Part shown: piece by piece, positions 36,801-49,700 of the stretch
Position numbering within the stretch: position 1 is the stretch's first letter
How the letters are laid out: every line of letters begins with the position of its first letter
Assembly (NCBI GenBank): GCA_034509425.1
Contig: JAVTVJ010000653.1
Span: 62,001 to 126,000 of the forward strand
Direction of reading: 5' to 3'
Origin: Eopsaltria australis
Lineage: Eukaryota > Chordata > Aves > Passeriformes > Petroicidae
DNA length: 64,000 nucleotides
Position numbers and translations under genes: made by a program
The notes under the pieces: generated by a model
Told to the model about the DNA's origin: nothing
The model's input: the letters and a program-made list of their open reading frames with translations, nothing else
The model's database searches: none

Positions 36801-39800
36801 GCAGCTCTCAATGGGCTCCTCTGCAAAGCCCCACCACAGACTTGGCTGTGAGATGTGCAGCTGTGCCCTAAACCAGCACCACCAGGACAAGGTGCAGCTG
36901 AGCAGGAAGTGTGAGTGCAGAGAGGAAGCACAAAGGGGAACGCAGGCTCTGAAGTGGTGCAGATGCTTCCCAATTGTACATCCCCACACTCTCACTGTAT
37001 CACACAATGCTGATGAAGACAATATTGTTCCTTTTACTTCCCCAGCTCCCAACTCATTACAAGACTCTGTTTATCACAGTCCAGCACATTCTGCTAGGTT
37101 TAAGGTAATTTTAACTTCCACTTCCCCCAGAGATTTTTGGAGGTCACGTAGCAAGTCCAGCAGTCCTGTCAGGAGGTGAAAGAAATCCCATGATCCAGCA
37201 CAAAATGAATCAACCATTCCCTTTTCTCCCATCAGCTGCTCTTTCTGATTCAGTTACAGCACACATCATCATAGAGTGAGACAAGTCAAAATCTATCCAG
37301 GTGCCTGGAGAAGGGGCTGTCACTGCTCCAGGTGAACACCTCATGCCATCAGTTTGCTACTGCTGCTTCTTCCAGGCACCAGGCTCACATTCTGCCAACC
37401 ACATAACCACAAACATTAATGTTACTGTCAGAAACAACCAACCCTATTGGGAAGTCTGATAATGGGGATGTATCATATAAAACAGAGCCATCTTAGGAGC
37501 AATAAAGCTCATGCAAAATGTCACACAGTTGTTTTCAAGTTGGTTAATTGAAGAGTCATTTCATTGGTTTGTGGAGAATAAATTTAGTGGAAAATGTATG
37601 GTTACAAACATTTTCCTCAGCTCTCTTTTTTACCTAATACAGTAAGAATTTGTCCCTGGGATAGAGAGAAATTTTTAATTTTTTAAAACCTTGTCCTGAT
37701 CCCATATTCAATGGATCAATGCAAACACTACCTTTCACTTCAGTGCTTGCTAGAACAAAACCTGCTTGAGGTAGAGTGAATCAAATATTTACAAACAGTA
37801 ACCAGATGCTGAGACACCTAAAAACATCCTGCCTCGTTCTGATTTCCACACAAATGCACAACAGAATGACATAAGGGATATTTATCAAATGTATCTGCTT
37901 TGAAGCAATAATAAAAGCCTTTTAGAACCTCTGACCGTATAAAGCTCTGCTTATTTTCCAGTGAGACAATGCTGACAGGTGTGAGGAAACAGAGGCTTCT
38001 ATTCCTGCTTTCCTTCTGTAAATGTTTAGAATTAACTTGATGTGGAGAACAAACCACATTTTAATACGTGTTTATCATTCAAGAAACCAAAAAGGAAGCT
38101 GGAAAAGGGTGTAATTCAAAAACCCAAAGCCTGGGAATGTTCTGGGAATGTTCATTTGCATTCCTAACTCTGAGAAAATGGAGGTGAAAGGGACAGACAA
38201 GTGCTTCTGTAAAGTACATTTAATGAGTTCCAGGAGAAGGAAAACACCTCTGCTTAATCTTGGATGCAAATTTCTGCTGGCACAGCAGAAGCCTCAAGCC
38301 AAGCCTGACTGCCCTGAAGCACAGAGCACTGTCCCTGCTCAGCCGAGCAGGTTCAGGCACTGCCACTAAACAAAAGAACAAACATTTATAGTTAACCTTT
38401 TCAATGTCAGCAGGGCTGGAGAATCTCTTAAAGGCTTAAGTTCTTGCACTGAGATTGTAAGATATTCCACCATTAATACCTTTAAATCCTCTGAGAGAAA
38501 TCTCCTGGACAGACTGCTACAAACAATGCTGTGCGGTTACTAGGTTTAGACACTTCAAAACATGCTTGAATTTAAGGCAGGATCAGAATGTGTTCAACTC
38601 AAGTATTGCTTTCTTTTTTTCCATGTGTTTAGCAAGCTGGTTTTGAAGTGAAAAATACAGAGAAGGAGCCAGAAGCAGAGCAAACAGCTGTAAAACTCCA
38701 ATGGATCTCCTGGGTCTTGCTACCATCAATGTGCAGGTTTTTTTCACTTTCTTTAAAAGTGTCCATAAAGCAATGTGCTCTATTTCTGAACATCACATGA
38801 AACATCATATTTTGTCAGCCACATGTGTCACCACACAATAAAAGGGTACAAGGAAATGTACAATATAAAGAGTTTATGTCTAGTTCTATCAAGTATCCAG
38901 ACTGCCCACTCCTCATTAGGAATGTGCCAGGCTGCCTTCTGGGAGAGAAAGCTCCTGTTAAAACATTTTGGTTTGATTGTTATTTCCTGCGTTGAAGGGA
39001 AAAGGCTGTCATGAGATGTAAGACATGAGAAATGAGCTTAACTGCACAGGATGTAAGAACAAGACAGGAAAGATGAAAAGAAAAACCAAGGACCAGACAC
39101 TACCCAGACATCACTCAGCATCTTCACAGGAATATGAGGAAACAGACTCCAGACTAAAGCACTGAAACCCTTCCTGAAAATGACAGATCATCTCTGCAGC
39201 AGTGCCCAGCAACAAAATCACATCACACACAACCTCTTCAGTGTGAGCACCCCTCCTTCAAAAGACAGGGACCCACACTGCCCATAACCCACACAGTGCG
39301 AGAAATGAAGCCACAGTATTTTTTTTTATCCCTTTATTTTGCCTACACTCCTGCCTGGTCCCCCTGCAGTAGTTATCTGATGAGAGAGCAATATCCATTA
39401 ACCCCGCGCTGCTGCCCTTATCAGCAGCCTCCTGACAGCAATAACTGTGTCCAAGATTTTCTGTGCAGCTGCATTAGTACATTTCTTCTTTTACAAAACA
39501 CCCTTGGTCTGAGTCATACTTATAAACCTATAAAAGACTGTGCAGATAAGCAGGGTGAGCACAGAAGCAGTGGCTACCTTGCAGAAACAAGCTTCCATCC
39601 CACCATCACAACACTGGCAGTCAAAAAAGGAAGAGCCACACAGGAGTCAGAGCTTCACCAGGTACAAAAAAGTCCCTACCTAACCTTATTGCACTTGTTT
39701 TCACTTCTATTGTATCCTTCTAATGACCCATTAAAGTCAGTCAGTGTAATTATTTGCATCTTTGACCTTGCCAGCAAATATGGAAAGAAGTAAGACCTTG

Positions 39801-42216
39801 TTGCCCCAAATGTTACTGAGATTAATCCCAAACGACTTAGAAATATTTTTCCCCTCTCTGTATAAACAACATTTTCAAAATATTAGCCGTGGTAAAACCC
39901 TAGATATGATTGTCTGTGCATAGCAAGCCCATTCACCTGGTCCCATCCTCATCAATAAACAACCAGGAGAAAATCCATTCAAACTGTGTGGAAGAAAAAG
40001 AAGAAAGGACCTGTTCACATTTTCCAAAAGTAACACACGTATCAGAGACTGACTTTGGAAATTGGTGCAAGGACAATGCTGCCTGCTGTTATGCCTCACA
40101 AGCGAAGGCACAGGCTCCTAAAGGCTGATTCAAAGTTCATTTTAACTAAAAAGAGAAACACAGTTCTCTGAAAATCTAATAATACAAAGATCATTATCCT
40201 TAAAATGTAGAATTCAGTGTTGCTAAGCAATTGATGGCATCTTCAGTGCAAATGCAGAGCTTGGAACAGCAGAAAGACATGACTTTTAGTATGTAATTAG
40301 CTAGGAACTGGTAATTAGTGAATGCCATTACATTCAGCCATTTCCTCATGTGCACATGGCCTTGATACATCTTCATAGAATGCTCTACCACAGGACAGGT
40401 TGAGAAGTAGAGGCCTAAGAAAAGAACTTGTGATGAGTAGAACTTGTCAGAACTTCACCTCTGTTTAAATCATACAGAAAGAGTTGAATATTTGATTCCC
40501 CTTTTGGATGACAATTCCACACAGGCAGCATCCATTAATTTGTTCTATACATTTCTCTGCTTTTGTACTCCAGGTTTGGGCTGGCTTTGCTGTCACTGCC
40601 TGATCTGCACTGGTAATCAGAACTTGCTAATTCATTATATTCAATGGAGTGAGTCTGAAAATGTGATAGGAATCTCTTTGTCAAATTGGTTTCCTACTAG
40701 TCTTGCATCCAAAGTGAAGCCATTTTCAGTTCTTGCTTTTCTTCTTGCACACACCCCCCCCCCCCCACGCGAAAAATCAGATACAGAGAATTTCAGTCTT
40801 TGATTCCTCAGCATACAAAGTTATAAAGCGTGTCTCATATTCCCTCCTATATCAAACATCTTTCAGACATTTTACTGCACTCAGAAAAATTTTAAGATAC
40901 AAAAACTGCATAGAAAGAGGAAAAGTACTTCCCCTGTACCCTGCCACTGTGATTTACAGAAGAACAGTGCATTAATTTTAAATGGATTAATGTTAAATGG
41001 ATGATCATTACTCTCTAAAAGCATTTTTATGGAAGACTTGCTGCCCCTTAAGACTGGGCATCTTTGCTCAACAAAAAACAGTTGCAGAAGATGCTAATAT
41101 CTTCATGTGTGAAAAAGGACAAAGAAATAAATACATGAGTTCCATTTCTGTGGCAAGAATACACAAGTCAGTCTCCTTTCTCTCCCACCAGTTACTTCCC
41201 TGACTTTCCCACATCTGGGGCATAGCACACATTAATGCACAAACTGATCTTGCACCTGCCACAATTACGGGATACGAACAACACAGCACAGTAATTGCAG
41301 TATTTTCCTTTTGTGCACCAGAATTAGTCCCTCCTGTGAGTGCTGCTGAGTTCAGACCCAACATGTGTAAAAAGGAAACTGCATAGATCATGCAAACCAC
41401 ACATGAGCTGCAGGCTTCCTGCACGCCAGCGTAAAGCAACCATTAATTCTACACTGTGGGAAAACATTGCAAAGGTTAACACACGGCTGGTCAAACCAGA
41501 GGTATTAAACAATTTTTCAACAGCAACCCAGCAGGTTAGAAGTTGTCACTCTGTAACTTAATGATGGTGACTTGCTGTTATTCTCTGCAAAGATGCCACT
41601 GGGTTGTCGCAGGCCAGGAAGCATAAAACACAGCACTGGGTAGAACAAACATTATCAGAGGAGGGACTGCAGTTTTCAGACAACTCAGACATGCTCACAT
41701 TATTAAGATCATTGCAATAATATGTTTTGCTAAATTCAACAGATTTACTTAGGTAGGAAGACAGCAAAGCAGCAAACAGCCATAACTGCCACAAAGCAAC
41801 CTTTTGATTTCAAGGCTAATCACTGATTATTTTTTTCTCCTGCAATATGAGCTTTACCATCAAAACTGCAAGACTAGATGTGTCATGCCCTAGCACTCTG
41901 TAGCAGCAGGCAATTTTAAACCTGTAAGAGAAAAGGGAAGGACGCAATACTCAGTACAGCATATCCTGCAAAAATGAGGTGAATCTCGAATGACAGACGC
42001 ATACACTGAACTTACCAACTGCACCCTGAAAGTCTCAGTATTTACCTAGAAACAAAATGCATGGCATAGATTAGATTCATTACAACCAAGTTCCATAGCT
42101 GAGTGTCAGCAAGCCCCTAAGGGAATATGCTCCATCTGAGTTTTGCAGCTGGAACCTCTGCCTGAGCACAGATTTGCTCAGAGCACTGTGCAGATCATTC
42201 ACCAAGGTAGCCTCAC
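33897..42216 (-). other. Intron between PCDHAC2 variable exon and constant exon 1
   Basis: This 8.3-kb intron is bounded by the gtgagg donor at 42216 and the polypyrimidine-AG acceptor at 33897. It contains no recognisable CR1, SINE or other exon. It has a 13-base C run at 40754-40766 and an 11-bp near-tandem duplication at 38131-38153 (ctgggaatgtt repeated). ORFs of up to 178 codons occur (for example 36643-37179 plus and 39296-39793 plus) but lack family resemblance, and I treat them as chance. Intronic codons directly after the donor read V-R-L-P-W then TGA (42199-42201), so an unspliced message would end five residues on. Confidence 0.9.
40754..40766. repeat. Poly-C run (13)
   Basis: Thirteen C directly after CACA and before ACGCG, within the first PCDHAC2 intron. 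Prone to length variation and sequencing error. Confidence 0.85.
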
Positions 42217-44733
42217 CTCATTAGGAGTAATGGAGTCATTTCTAAGTATGATCAGGTTTTGTGCACTCTGCCCACTTTGTCCTGTCAGATGTCTCTCAGC
42301 CACCACTGCAGAGGGACCAGTAGTTCCTGTTGGGCCACAGGTATTGTAAAACATGAAAGTGTCACTTCCTGATCCTGCGGTCAGGCAGGCCTTATAGCAG
42401 TAGGTCTTGGTGAGAGACCCATTGCCCCTCACTTCAATGAAATGGGGCTGCACTTTTAAACCTTGGGGCAATCTAGCATCAATGTTGTTGTTGGCCTGCT
42501 TGTACAAGTCAGCAGGGCTCCGTTCTCTGACCGTACAGCACCCTGCACAGCAGGAGCTCCCATACAGACTGTACCTGTAGCACTTGATAATAGAAAGCCC
42601 AATGAGTGTGAAAAGGAAAACGAAGGAGATGGCGCTCAAAGCGATAATGAGATAAAGAGTGACCTCTGAGTAATTGCTTGGGCTTTTAAAGTGTCTTCTT
42701 CTATCAGGGATGATTTTGGAAACTCTGTCCACCACGGCAATGGTGATGGCTACTGATGAGGACATCGATGGCTCTCCATTGTCTCTCACCTCCACCGTCA
42801 GGTTGAAAGTAGGTGTGCTGTCCTCCCCCAGTTTGCGAGTAGTCCTAATCTCCCCAGTATGGAGCTCTATCCTGAACAAACCCGGGTCTGAGGTTTGCAC
42901 CAGGTAGAAGAACAACCACGCATTTTGTCCTGAGTCCCCATCAATGGCTATAATTTTGGTTACCAAATATCCAGCATATGCTGAGCGTGGGATCATCTCC
43001 AGGGCTGCTGAAGTGTTGGTTGAGGTAGGATACAGAATCTGTGGGGCATGGTCATTCTCATCCACCACGTAGATGTAGACAGTGACAGTGCTGCTCAGTG
43101 GTGGGATCCCAGCATCCTGAGCCTGGACAATCACATGGAACTCCCTCAGTGTCTCATAGTCAAAGGACCTGACAGCATACATGTTGCCACTATCAGATTT
43201 AATGGAGACATAGGAAGCAACTGGTAGCCCTTCAATCTCTCCATCTAGCAGAGAATAGGACACATAGGCATTTTTGGCGACATCTGGGTCAGTGGCTTTA
43301 ATAGTGCACAGGAAGGCTCCAAGGGGGTTGTTCTCAGGGATGTAAACTGAGTACACAGGCTCCTCAAAGCGCGGGGGATTGTCATTGATGTCAGAGATCT
43401 CCACATGGATCACCTTCTGGGAGGACAGAGGGGGGCTTCCAGAATCAGTAGCAGTAACTGTGATGTTGTAGGCTGCTGCTTTCTCGTGGTCCAGTTTGCC
43501 CTGGGTGACCAAGGTGTAGGAGTTCTTGAAGGAGTTGAGAGTGAAGGGGAGGCCGGGGGGGATGCGCAGGCTCACCTGCTTGTTCAGCCCTGAGTCCTGG
43601 TCGGTGACACTCATCAGGGCCACCACAGTTCCTGACCTGGCATCCTCTGGCACTGGGCTGTACAGGGAGGTCAGCTCCACTTCGGGAGCATTGTCATTGG
43701 CATCCACAATGTTGACCAGCACCTTGCAGTGCCCAGCCATAGAGACAGGGCCCTGGTCAGTGGCTTGTACATAGATCTCATAGGAGGATGCCTCCTCATA
43801 GTCCAAAGTGCCATTAACCCGCACCTCCCCTGAATGTGGGTCCACGCTAAAGAGCTGTCTCACCTTCTGGGGGGTGTAGCTGCCGAAGGAGTAGATCACA
43901 TCCCCGTTAGAGCCCTCATCAGGGTCTGAGGCATTAAGTTTGACCACCAGTGTGCCAGGCAGGGAGTTCTCCAGAAGGCTCACGGTGTAGGTGGAGCGGT
44001 CAAAGGCAGGTGGGTTGTCATTGGTATCCACAACTCGCACAGAGATCTGGGCCGTGCCAGACTTGGGGGGATCCCCACCATCCACAGCAGTCAGCACCAG
44101 CTGCTGCAGGGCACTCTGCTCCCGGTCCAGTGGCTGCTGCAGCACCAGCTCCAGGAGTTTGCTGCCACTCTGGAAGCCTTTAAGGTCCAGGGCAAAGTGG
44201 CGGCTGGGGCTGAGCAGGTAGTTCTGCACAGAGTTGGTGCCCACATCGGGGTCCTGGGCACTCTCAATGTGGAAACGGGCCCCGGGCACGGCAGACTCAC
44301 TGATCTCAAGCCGGTAATCCTGGCGGGGGAACCGCGGCGCGTTGTCATTGATGTCCAGCACCTCCACCTCCACGTTGTGCACCTCGATGGGCTGCTCGAT
44401 GACCAACTCCAGGCTGAGGAAGCAGGAGGGGCTCAGCTCGCAGAGCGCTTCGCGGTCCATGCGCTCCCGCACCAGCAGCGCCCCGCGGCCCAGCTCCAAC
44501 TCCAGGTACTGCCGGCCGCTGCCCGAGGTGATCCGCGCTCCCCTCGCCGCCAGCCGCCGCGGATCCACGCCCAGGTCGCTCGCCACGCTGCCCACGAAGG
44601 CGCCGTGCGGCAGCTCCTCCCGCACCGAGTAGCGGAGCGGGCCGCCCGCCGCCCGCCCGGCGCACAGCCCCAGCAGCAGCAGCGGGCCCAGCACCGCCGC
44701 CCCTCCGCGGCTCCGCCGAGCAGCCGCCGCCAT
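42217..44733 (-). CDS. PCDHAC2: Protocadherin alpha subfamily C2, variable exon (exon 1)
   Basis: The frame encodes 839 residues up to the splice donor: signal peptide (about 1-30), six cadherin repeats (EC1 about 31-135, EC2 136-244, EC3 245-352, EC4 353-456, EC5 457-566, EC6 567-670), transmembrane helix (about 693-717) and variable cytoplasmic segment (718-839). Calcium-binding linkers read DINDNAP (127), DTNDNPP (236), DANDNAP (344), DINDNPP (448) and DENDHAP (558). EC1 carries the C-X5-C loop typical of clustered protocadherins (C98, C104). N-glycosylation sequons lie at N267, N307, N423, N573, N644 and N687; cysteines cluster below the membrane at C728-C733. The tail segments SGSDTFMFYNT and LTGQSGQSA match my recollection of PCDHAC2 rather than other alpha, beta or gamma isoforms. 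The ATG is the first after an in-frame TGA (44830-44832) and has G at -3 and +4. The exon ends GAG|gtgagg in phase 0. Known role: homophilic neuronal recognition; mouse alpha-c2 is needed for serotonergic axon tiling. Confidence 0.95.
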
Positions 44734-45560
44734 GGCCGGGGCGGGGGCGTGCGTGCGGGAGCAGCCGGAGCCCGGAGCCGCCGAGCCCGGCCCCGGCCCG
44801 GCCTCACTCCCCGCCGCCGCCCGGCCGCCTCATGCAAGCGGCGAGCAGCAGCAGCCGCCGGCCGCCTCCGGCCCCGCCGCCGCCCGCTCCATGCTCGCCG
44901 GCTGCGCGAAGCGGCGGCTCCGACCTCTCTCCCTCCGGCGGCTCTCAGGAGGATGATGAGGAGGAGGAAGGAGGAGGGACCGCGACTTGCCGGATCCGCT
45001 TTCTCCTGCTCCAGCTGCTGCGCGGGAGGAGGCGGGGGTGGCCGCTAAGCCGCGGCTGGCGCCGGTTCAGCACCTGGGCCGGGAACAGCGGCACGGCGGG
45101 CGCCGCCCCCGCGCCCCGCCCGGCCCCGCGGCCGCTCGGCGCCCACGTGTTGCGGCCCCGCGGAGCTCCGGGACCCTCGGCGCCGGTGGCCGCCGAACCT
45201 GGAGGGGCGCGGCTCCTGTGCCGTCCCCGCCGCTCCTCGTCTCCGCCCTGGCTTCGCTGCTGAAGCTTTGGGGGAGCGGAGAGGCGGTCGGGGGAGCTGA
45301 CACTGCATTCACTTGTGGACCTGCTGCTGCAGCGCTGAAGTACATCTGCTCGAGAGGGTTAAATAAGCGCAGAGCTCCGAAAAAAAAGCGGGCTTCCAGC
45401 CAGGTCTGGTGCCGTTTGTGTGTTGCTGCAGTGGGTTTGACGACCTCTTTCTTGGAGACCTGCCCCTCTGCTCCCTCGGAGATTCATCCTTGCTGCAGCA
45501 CCATCCCCCTGCCCAAGCTCTATGGGCACCCCTGCGCTGCTTCCACCCAGCTCCGCTGGG
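44300..45560. promoter_or_regulatory. CpG island at the PCDHAC2 promoter, 5' leader and exon start
   Basis: GC content and CpG density rise sharply over this block, with many GGCGG and GCCGCC motifs, while flanking DNA is CpG-poor. The island covers the start codon (44733) and the first EC1 codons, then fades both within the exon and upstream. Clustered protocadherin promoters are CpG islands whose methylation governs stochastic isoform choice; mammalian PCDHAC2 is one of the C-type genes expressed more constitutively. I do not see a clear CTCF-type conserved sequence element (CSE) here, which agrees with reports that mammalian alpha-c2 lacks one. Long ORFs on the opposite strand in this block are by-products of high GC. 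The transcription start cannot be placed from sequence alone. Confidence 0.8.
45359..45365 (-). promoter_or_regulatory. TATA-like TATTTAA element upstream of PCDHAC2
   Basis: On the minus strand the sequence reads ctTATTTAAccctc, an AT-rich island within GC-rich DNA, 626 bases upstream of the start codon. If used, transcription would begin near 45330-45340 and give a GC-rich 5' leader of about 600 bases. The position fits a core promoter but nothing else confirms it; the gene may equally use a dispersed CpG-island start closer to the ATG. Confidence 0.25.
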
Positions 45561-45995
45561 CTGGGAGAATTCTGCAAGTCACACCCATGAGTTATGAGCA
45601 TTTAAGGTGAGCCTTGGTCTCTCATCCAATGCCACACACAGGCTCAAGGTGATCAGGTGCAGCTGCAGAGAAGGTGGAACATGATCTCTTTTCCAGTTAC
45701 AGTTTTTTCCTCCTCTACCCTTGTGACACAAGACTGACAAAAAACAGTCACAAAATCGAACAAACTCAGCAGTGGGGGGTGAAGATGCTGCAGCTGCAAT
45801 GAGCTTTACCCCAATGTCACAAGTCCCAGCAAAGATGATAAACTTAAACTCTCATTCATACACCACCAAAGTTTCTAAGGTGAGAAATTTAATGAGACAA
45901 ACCACAGGCTACAATCCTCCAGGTGTGCAGCTATGTTGTACCTACTACCCAATGCAGAAACTCTTTTTCTTCCAGTGTTTCTTTCCCTGTAGTTG

Positions 45996-46025
45996 TTTTT
46001 TTTGTTTTGTTTTGTTTTTTTTTTT
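45996..46025. repeat. T-rich low-complexity run
   Basis: Runs of four to eleven T separated by single G bases, upstream of the PCDHAC2 CpG island. Confidence 0.8.
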
Positions 46026-46672
46026 CCCTTTCTTTCTCCACAAAGTCTTTTGGAACATCCAAAAAATCCTCTCTGGACTGGGCTGGTCTATCAAGGGGAG
46101 GGGGTGACCCCAACATTCAGCTAAAACCTCTTTCATTGTCCTTTGTTGGCCTGGGCACCCCTCATCATGCTGGTTGATTTTTGAGAACACTATAAATCTC
46201 TAAAGTTTTTTGCTCTAACACATCTGATGCACAAACCCTGAAGCACAACTGCCCTCATTCTGACTCAGCACCACTAAGAACTACTACAAATCTATCAGCA
46301 GTTATCCTCTACCAGAAGAGAAAACGCTACCCCATTTGGCTGATGGTTCCTTTATTCTCAGCCCATTTTTGTGGACCAAATATTTGCCCTCATATTTATT
46401 CTAACATGCCCAGTATCCCAGTGTCTGCAATTACTGCTGTCAAACCACCCAACCCTGCTTATACTTTTAAGTAGGATAAATGTAGGTCTGTGCAGACCAA
46501 CAAGAGCAGCTAGAGATGCCAAGTGCCTAGAACACCTGGAAAATTGCCCATTTCAACCAGTTGCCAGGAGCCAAACACTTAGAAAAAAATTAACTTCAGT
46601 TTTCTGGCTAGGTACTCACTTTCAAGATCACAATATTCACAGATTCAGAACAAAATTCCTTGACAGTCTCAC

Positions 46673-46740
46673 AAAAAAAAAAAGCACCAAAAAATCAAAC
46701 CAACCAACCAAAAAATTAAAACCCCACCCACCAAAGAACC
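46673..46740. repeat. A-rich low-complexity run
   Basis: Eleven A followed by an A/C-rich stretch containing CCAACCAACC repeats. Confidence 0.75.
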
Positions 46741-49700
46741 CAATACTCTGCTGAATGCAATAAAAATAAAAGTTTAGGAGCACTAACATACATGGACTAT
46801 ACAGCCATGTATCAAACCAAGTTGAAGCCATTATGCAGGACAGAAGCCTGAAGAGAGACACCCTCAGTTTTCCAAAAATCACACAGTGATTTCATTCAGA
46901 CAGACCACAGATCATCTCTGCCCCACCTCCTGGTGTACACCCATAAAATCCTCTAATAAACATACAAAACACCAATAAAGGCCAAAAGCCCCAGCAACAC
47001 TGGCAACATCTAATGCCCTGCCTCAAAAAATATGTTGATAAAGACTCTTGAGGAAGTGGACAATGCCCATGGCTAGGATGTGGTGGGAAGATAAAACTCA
47101 TCTCTGTAGGCAACAGCTTTCTAGGCACAAGTTGATTTTACCCAGTCTGTGAATGAAACACACCAATCACACATCCAGGGGGGTTTAATACCACCAAGGA
47201 ATCTCTCACACAGTTTCTGGATCTCAGTGAGATGCTTTTGATAGACATTCAGGCTCTCCTTGAGTGTATTTAACAAGGAAGGGCTGATGAACCCTCAAAT
47301 CCTGGCCCACCTCACTATTTAAACATTACCTTGGTTCACCTCCCCTCACATCCCGCCTCAGTGGGCAACTAAGACTGTGCACAGCCAAACTTTGCAAAAC
47401 ACCACAGAAAATAAAACTGAACAGAGTTAATGCACAAATTCCGTAATATTTTCATTCCAGTCAAACATGTCTCTAAACCTCAAGTTTTTAGAAAATTTTT
47501 CTCCTACTTCCAGAATGGTAAGATCTAGGATTGCCTGGCTTCTCACCCCTTTTGTAAGTTTTACAGCACCAATAAAATATTACTCTGATAATCATTGTAT
47601 ACACTGGTACTATAGCTTGGCTTATTTACAGGAGCACTGCACAAATGTCACAGTGTTTCTCAAAATGCTTACTTTATGAAGCTAATGCTGACTACAGAGT
47701 GGGAAGTGATACACCAAAATGTGTCCTGTTCTGATTAAATGTTCCCCAAGTCCTTTTAAATCTATATAAAATTCATCAATGGTCATAATAATTTTAGTTA
47801 TTTCCATCAGTTTCAGTGTTAATGCTGAGTCAGTCCTGCAGGCTGTGATTTTAATTCAGGAAAAAATTGGAAAACACTTCAAGATCTGGTCTGTAGTAAT
47901 ATTGATTTTTCTAGTAATAGACAAAAATTGAAATACAGAAATGTGTAATTCCAGTTTCAATTGAATCAAGGCTTAGGGGCTTCCTAGTTTTCTCTATTGC
48001 CAGAGTTTTCCTTTTCAGTAATTTCTTGAAATTTCACCTGAGCTTTAAAATTTTGAAACACCTCCAAATCTCACTAAGCAAAGATGTACCCATTGAGTTC
48101 AGAGCAATGCACATGAACAAGAGAATCAGAATTCACCCCTGCAGCAAAAGCAGCTGATAAACCTGATAACCCTGAAGTGATAGGATACTGTCTGTATGCA
48201 GTATCAGTATACACAGCCCTCTGCTATTTGCTGACACACAAAAACTGCACTGCTTTAATTATCCTGGCTAAATTAAACGGCACAAGTACAAACACACGGG
48301 TGGAGCAGAGAATACTGATCTTGTCAAGTCCTGCACAAGAAAATAAAGTCTATCTCAAGACAGTTACACATTGATATGTATATACCCCAGCAGCCATAGT
48401 AATCAAAGTGTTTTAGTATGGAAAATCCTCACATTTCTCTGCAAGCCTTCCTTGAAACAGTTCTACATATAGATGTGCCTGAATTAGTAGCAGCCTGGTG
48501 CAGTGCCACAGAAACATGTCTGTGCAGATTTTTCTCTTGCTAATGATACAATTATATACAGATACAGTTCTGCAGGTATTTAGGCCCTTGAAAAGTTAAT
48601 CCATTACACACCACACTTATACAGGTAATTTTTTTTCAATGAGGTTGTAACAAGGCTCTCATAAATTTGCTTGGGCAGCAATAAATTTGTGTTCAATTTG
48701 CTTCATTGCAGAACACTATGCAAAGTCCCTCCTCTGGCTGATTGTGAGTCTCACACAGCAAAAGAAGAGAGAAAGACATGTTAGAAACCAGAAAGATGTG
48801 AATGTACAACATGTAAACTGAGGAACTGTGTGAGGAACATACAACATGTATGAGGAACTCCAAGGTGTTTTGACATCAGAAAAGACATTTTACTTATTTG
48901 TAAATAATTTCACTTTCAGTAACTCACATCTGTTAAAGATTAGATTCAATGAGTCAGTGTCCTTTCTAAACTGGTGGGAAGACACCAGTTCCAAGCACTG
49001 GACTCCAGATTTCTGCATGGACTTCTCAGCAGAGATTTTTAGTAGCAATGAGATTGAATACTGTATAAAAACAGACACAGTTTCAGCCTACTGATCCAAC
49101 TGCATGCAAAAAATATGGAGCCAAGTCCACCAAATCCATAGTTTAGCCATTAACAAACAGGTAATTGGTGTCATTCTCTAGAAAAAACTAGATTTCCTCT
49201 ATGTGCCTGCTTGTATTTGGTGCCTGCAATTTGTCTGCCTTGCTTAGAATTAAATCAAGTCCAGAGAAAGGAACATCCATCAGTCATAGGCCAGATTACA
49301 TCAACCGAAGTGGAAAACATTACCAATAAATTGTAAGGGAATGATGAGTTTGTGCAGCTTCTCATAAACAGTTTTTCCTGTGAGCACCATCTTCTAGTCC
49401 TTGGGTACTTATGAGGTCCATAGAAAAAAACCACCTTGGTATTTTAAGGGGGCACTCACTATTTCTTCAGTTCAACCCCATCTTTCAATTCATGTTCTTA
49501 GGATTCTTGCTATCTTCTGCAATCCCACTCACTTCAGTGAGGTCCCCCTCCACTGTTCTCTGAAGGAGGCTGTACAGGGTTTTTCCTGGTGACTTCCCAT
49601 GCCTCAAGGACTATCTGAGCAGGAAGATACTGCCAGAGATATGGCAACATAAAGGCAGGTTTTGGTCTGCATTCTGCATGGAATTTTTTGGGGATGTGGG

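Noticed and set aside
36860..36905. REST/NRSF-like site (CAGCACC and GGACA half sites)
   Set aside because: The spacing between half sites is non-canonical and the right half is imperfect.
36643..37179. 178-codon plus-strand ORF inside the first intron
   Set aside because: No family resemblance, domain, signal peptide or splice context; it lies in a locally GC-richer part of the intron and is best explained by chance.
39296..39793. 165-codon plus-strand ORF
   Set aside because: No recognisable motif, biased composition and no supporting signals; intronic and antisense to the gene.
42199..44733. Intact single-exon 844-residue protocadherin with its own stop
   Set aside because: The last five codons follow a consensus GT donor, and the downstream constant exons are present with matching phase, so the stop belongs to the intron.
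44197..45048. 283-codon ORF on the plus strand opposite the PCDHAC2 exon start and promoter
   Set aside because: It is antisense to the coding exon in very GC-rich DNA, where stop codons are rare. The product is compositionally biased and has no recognisable domain.
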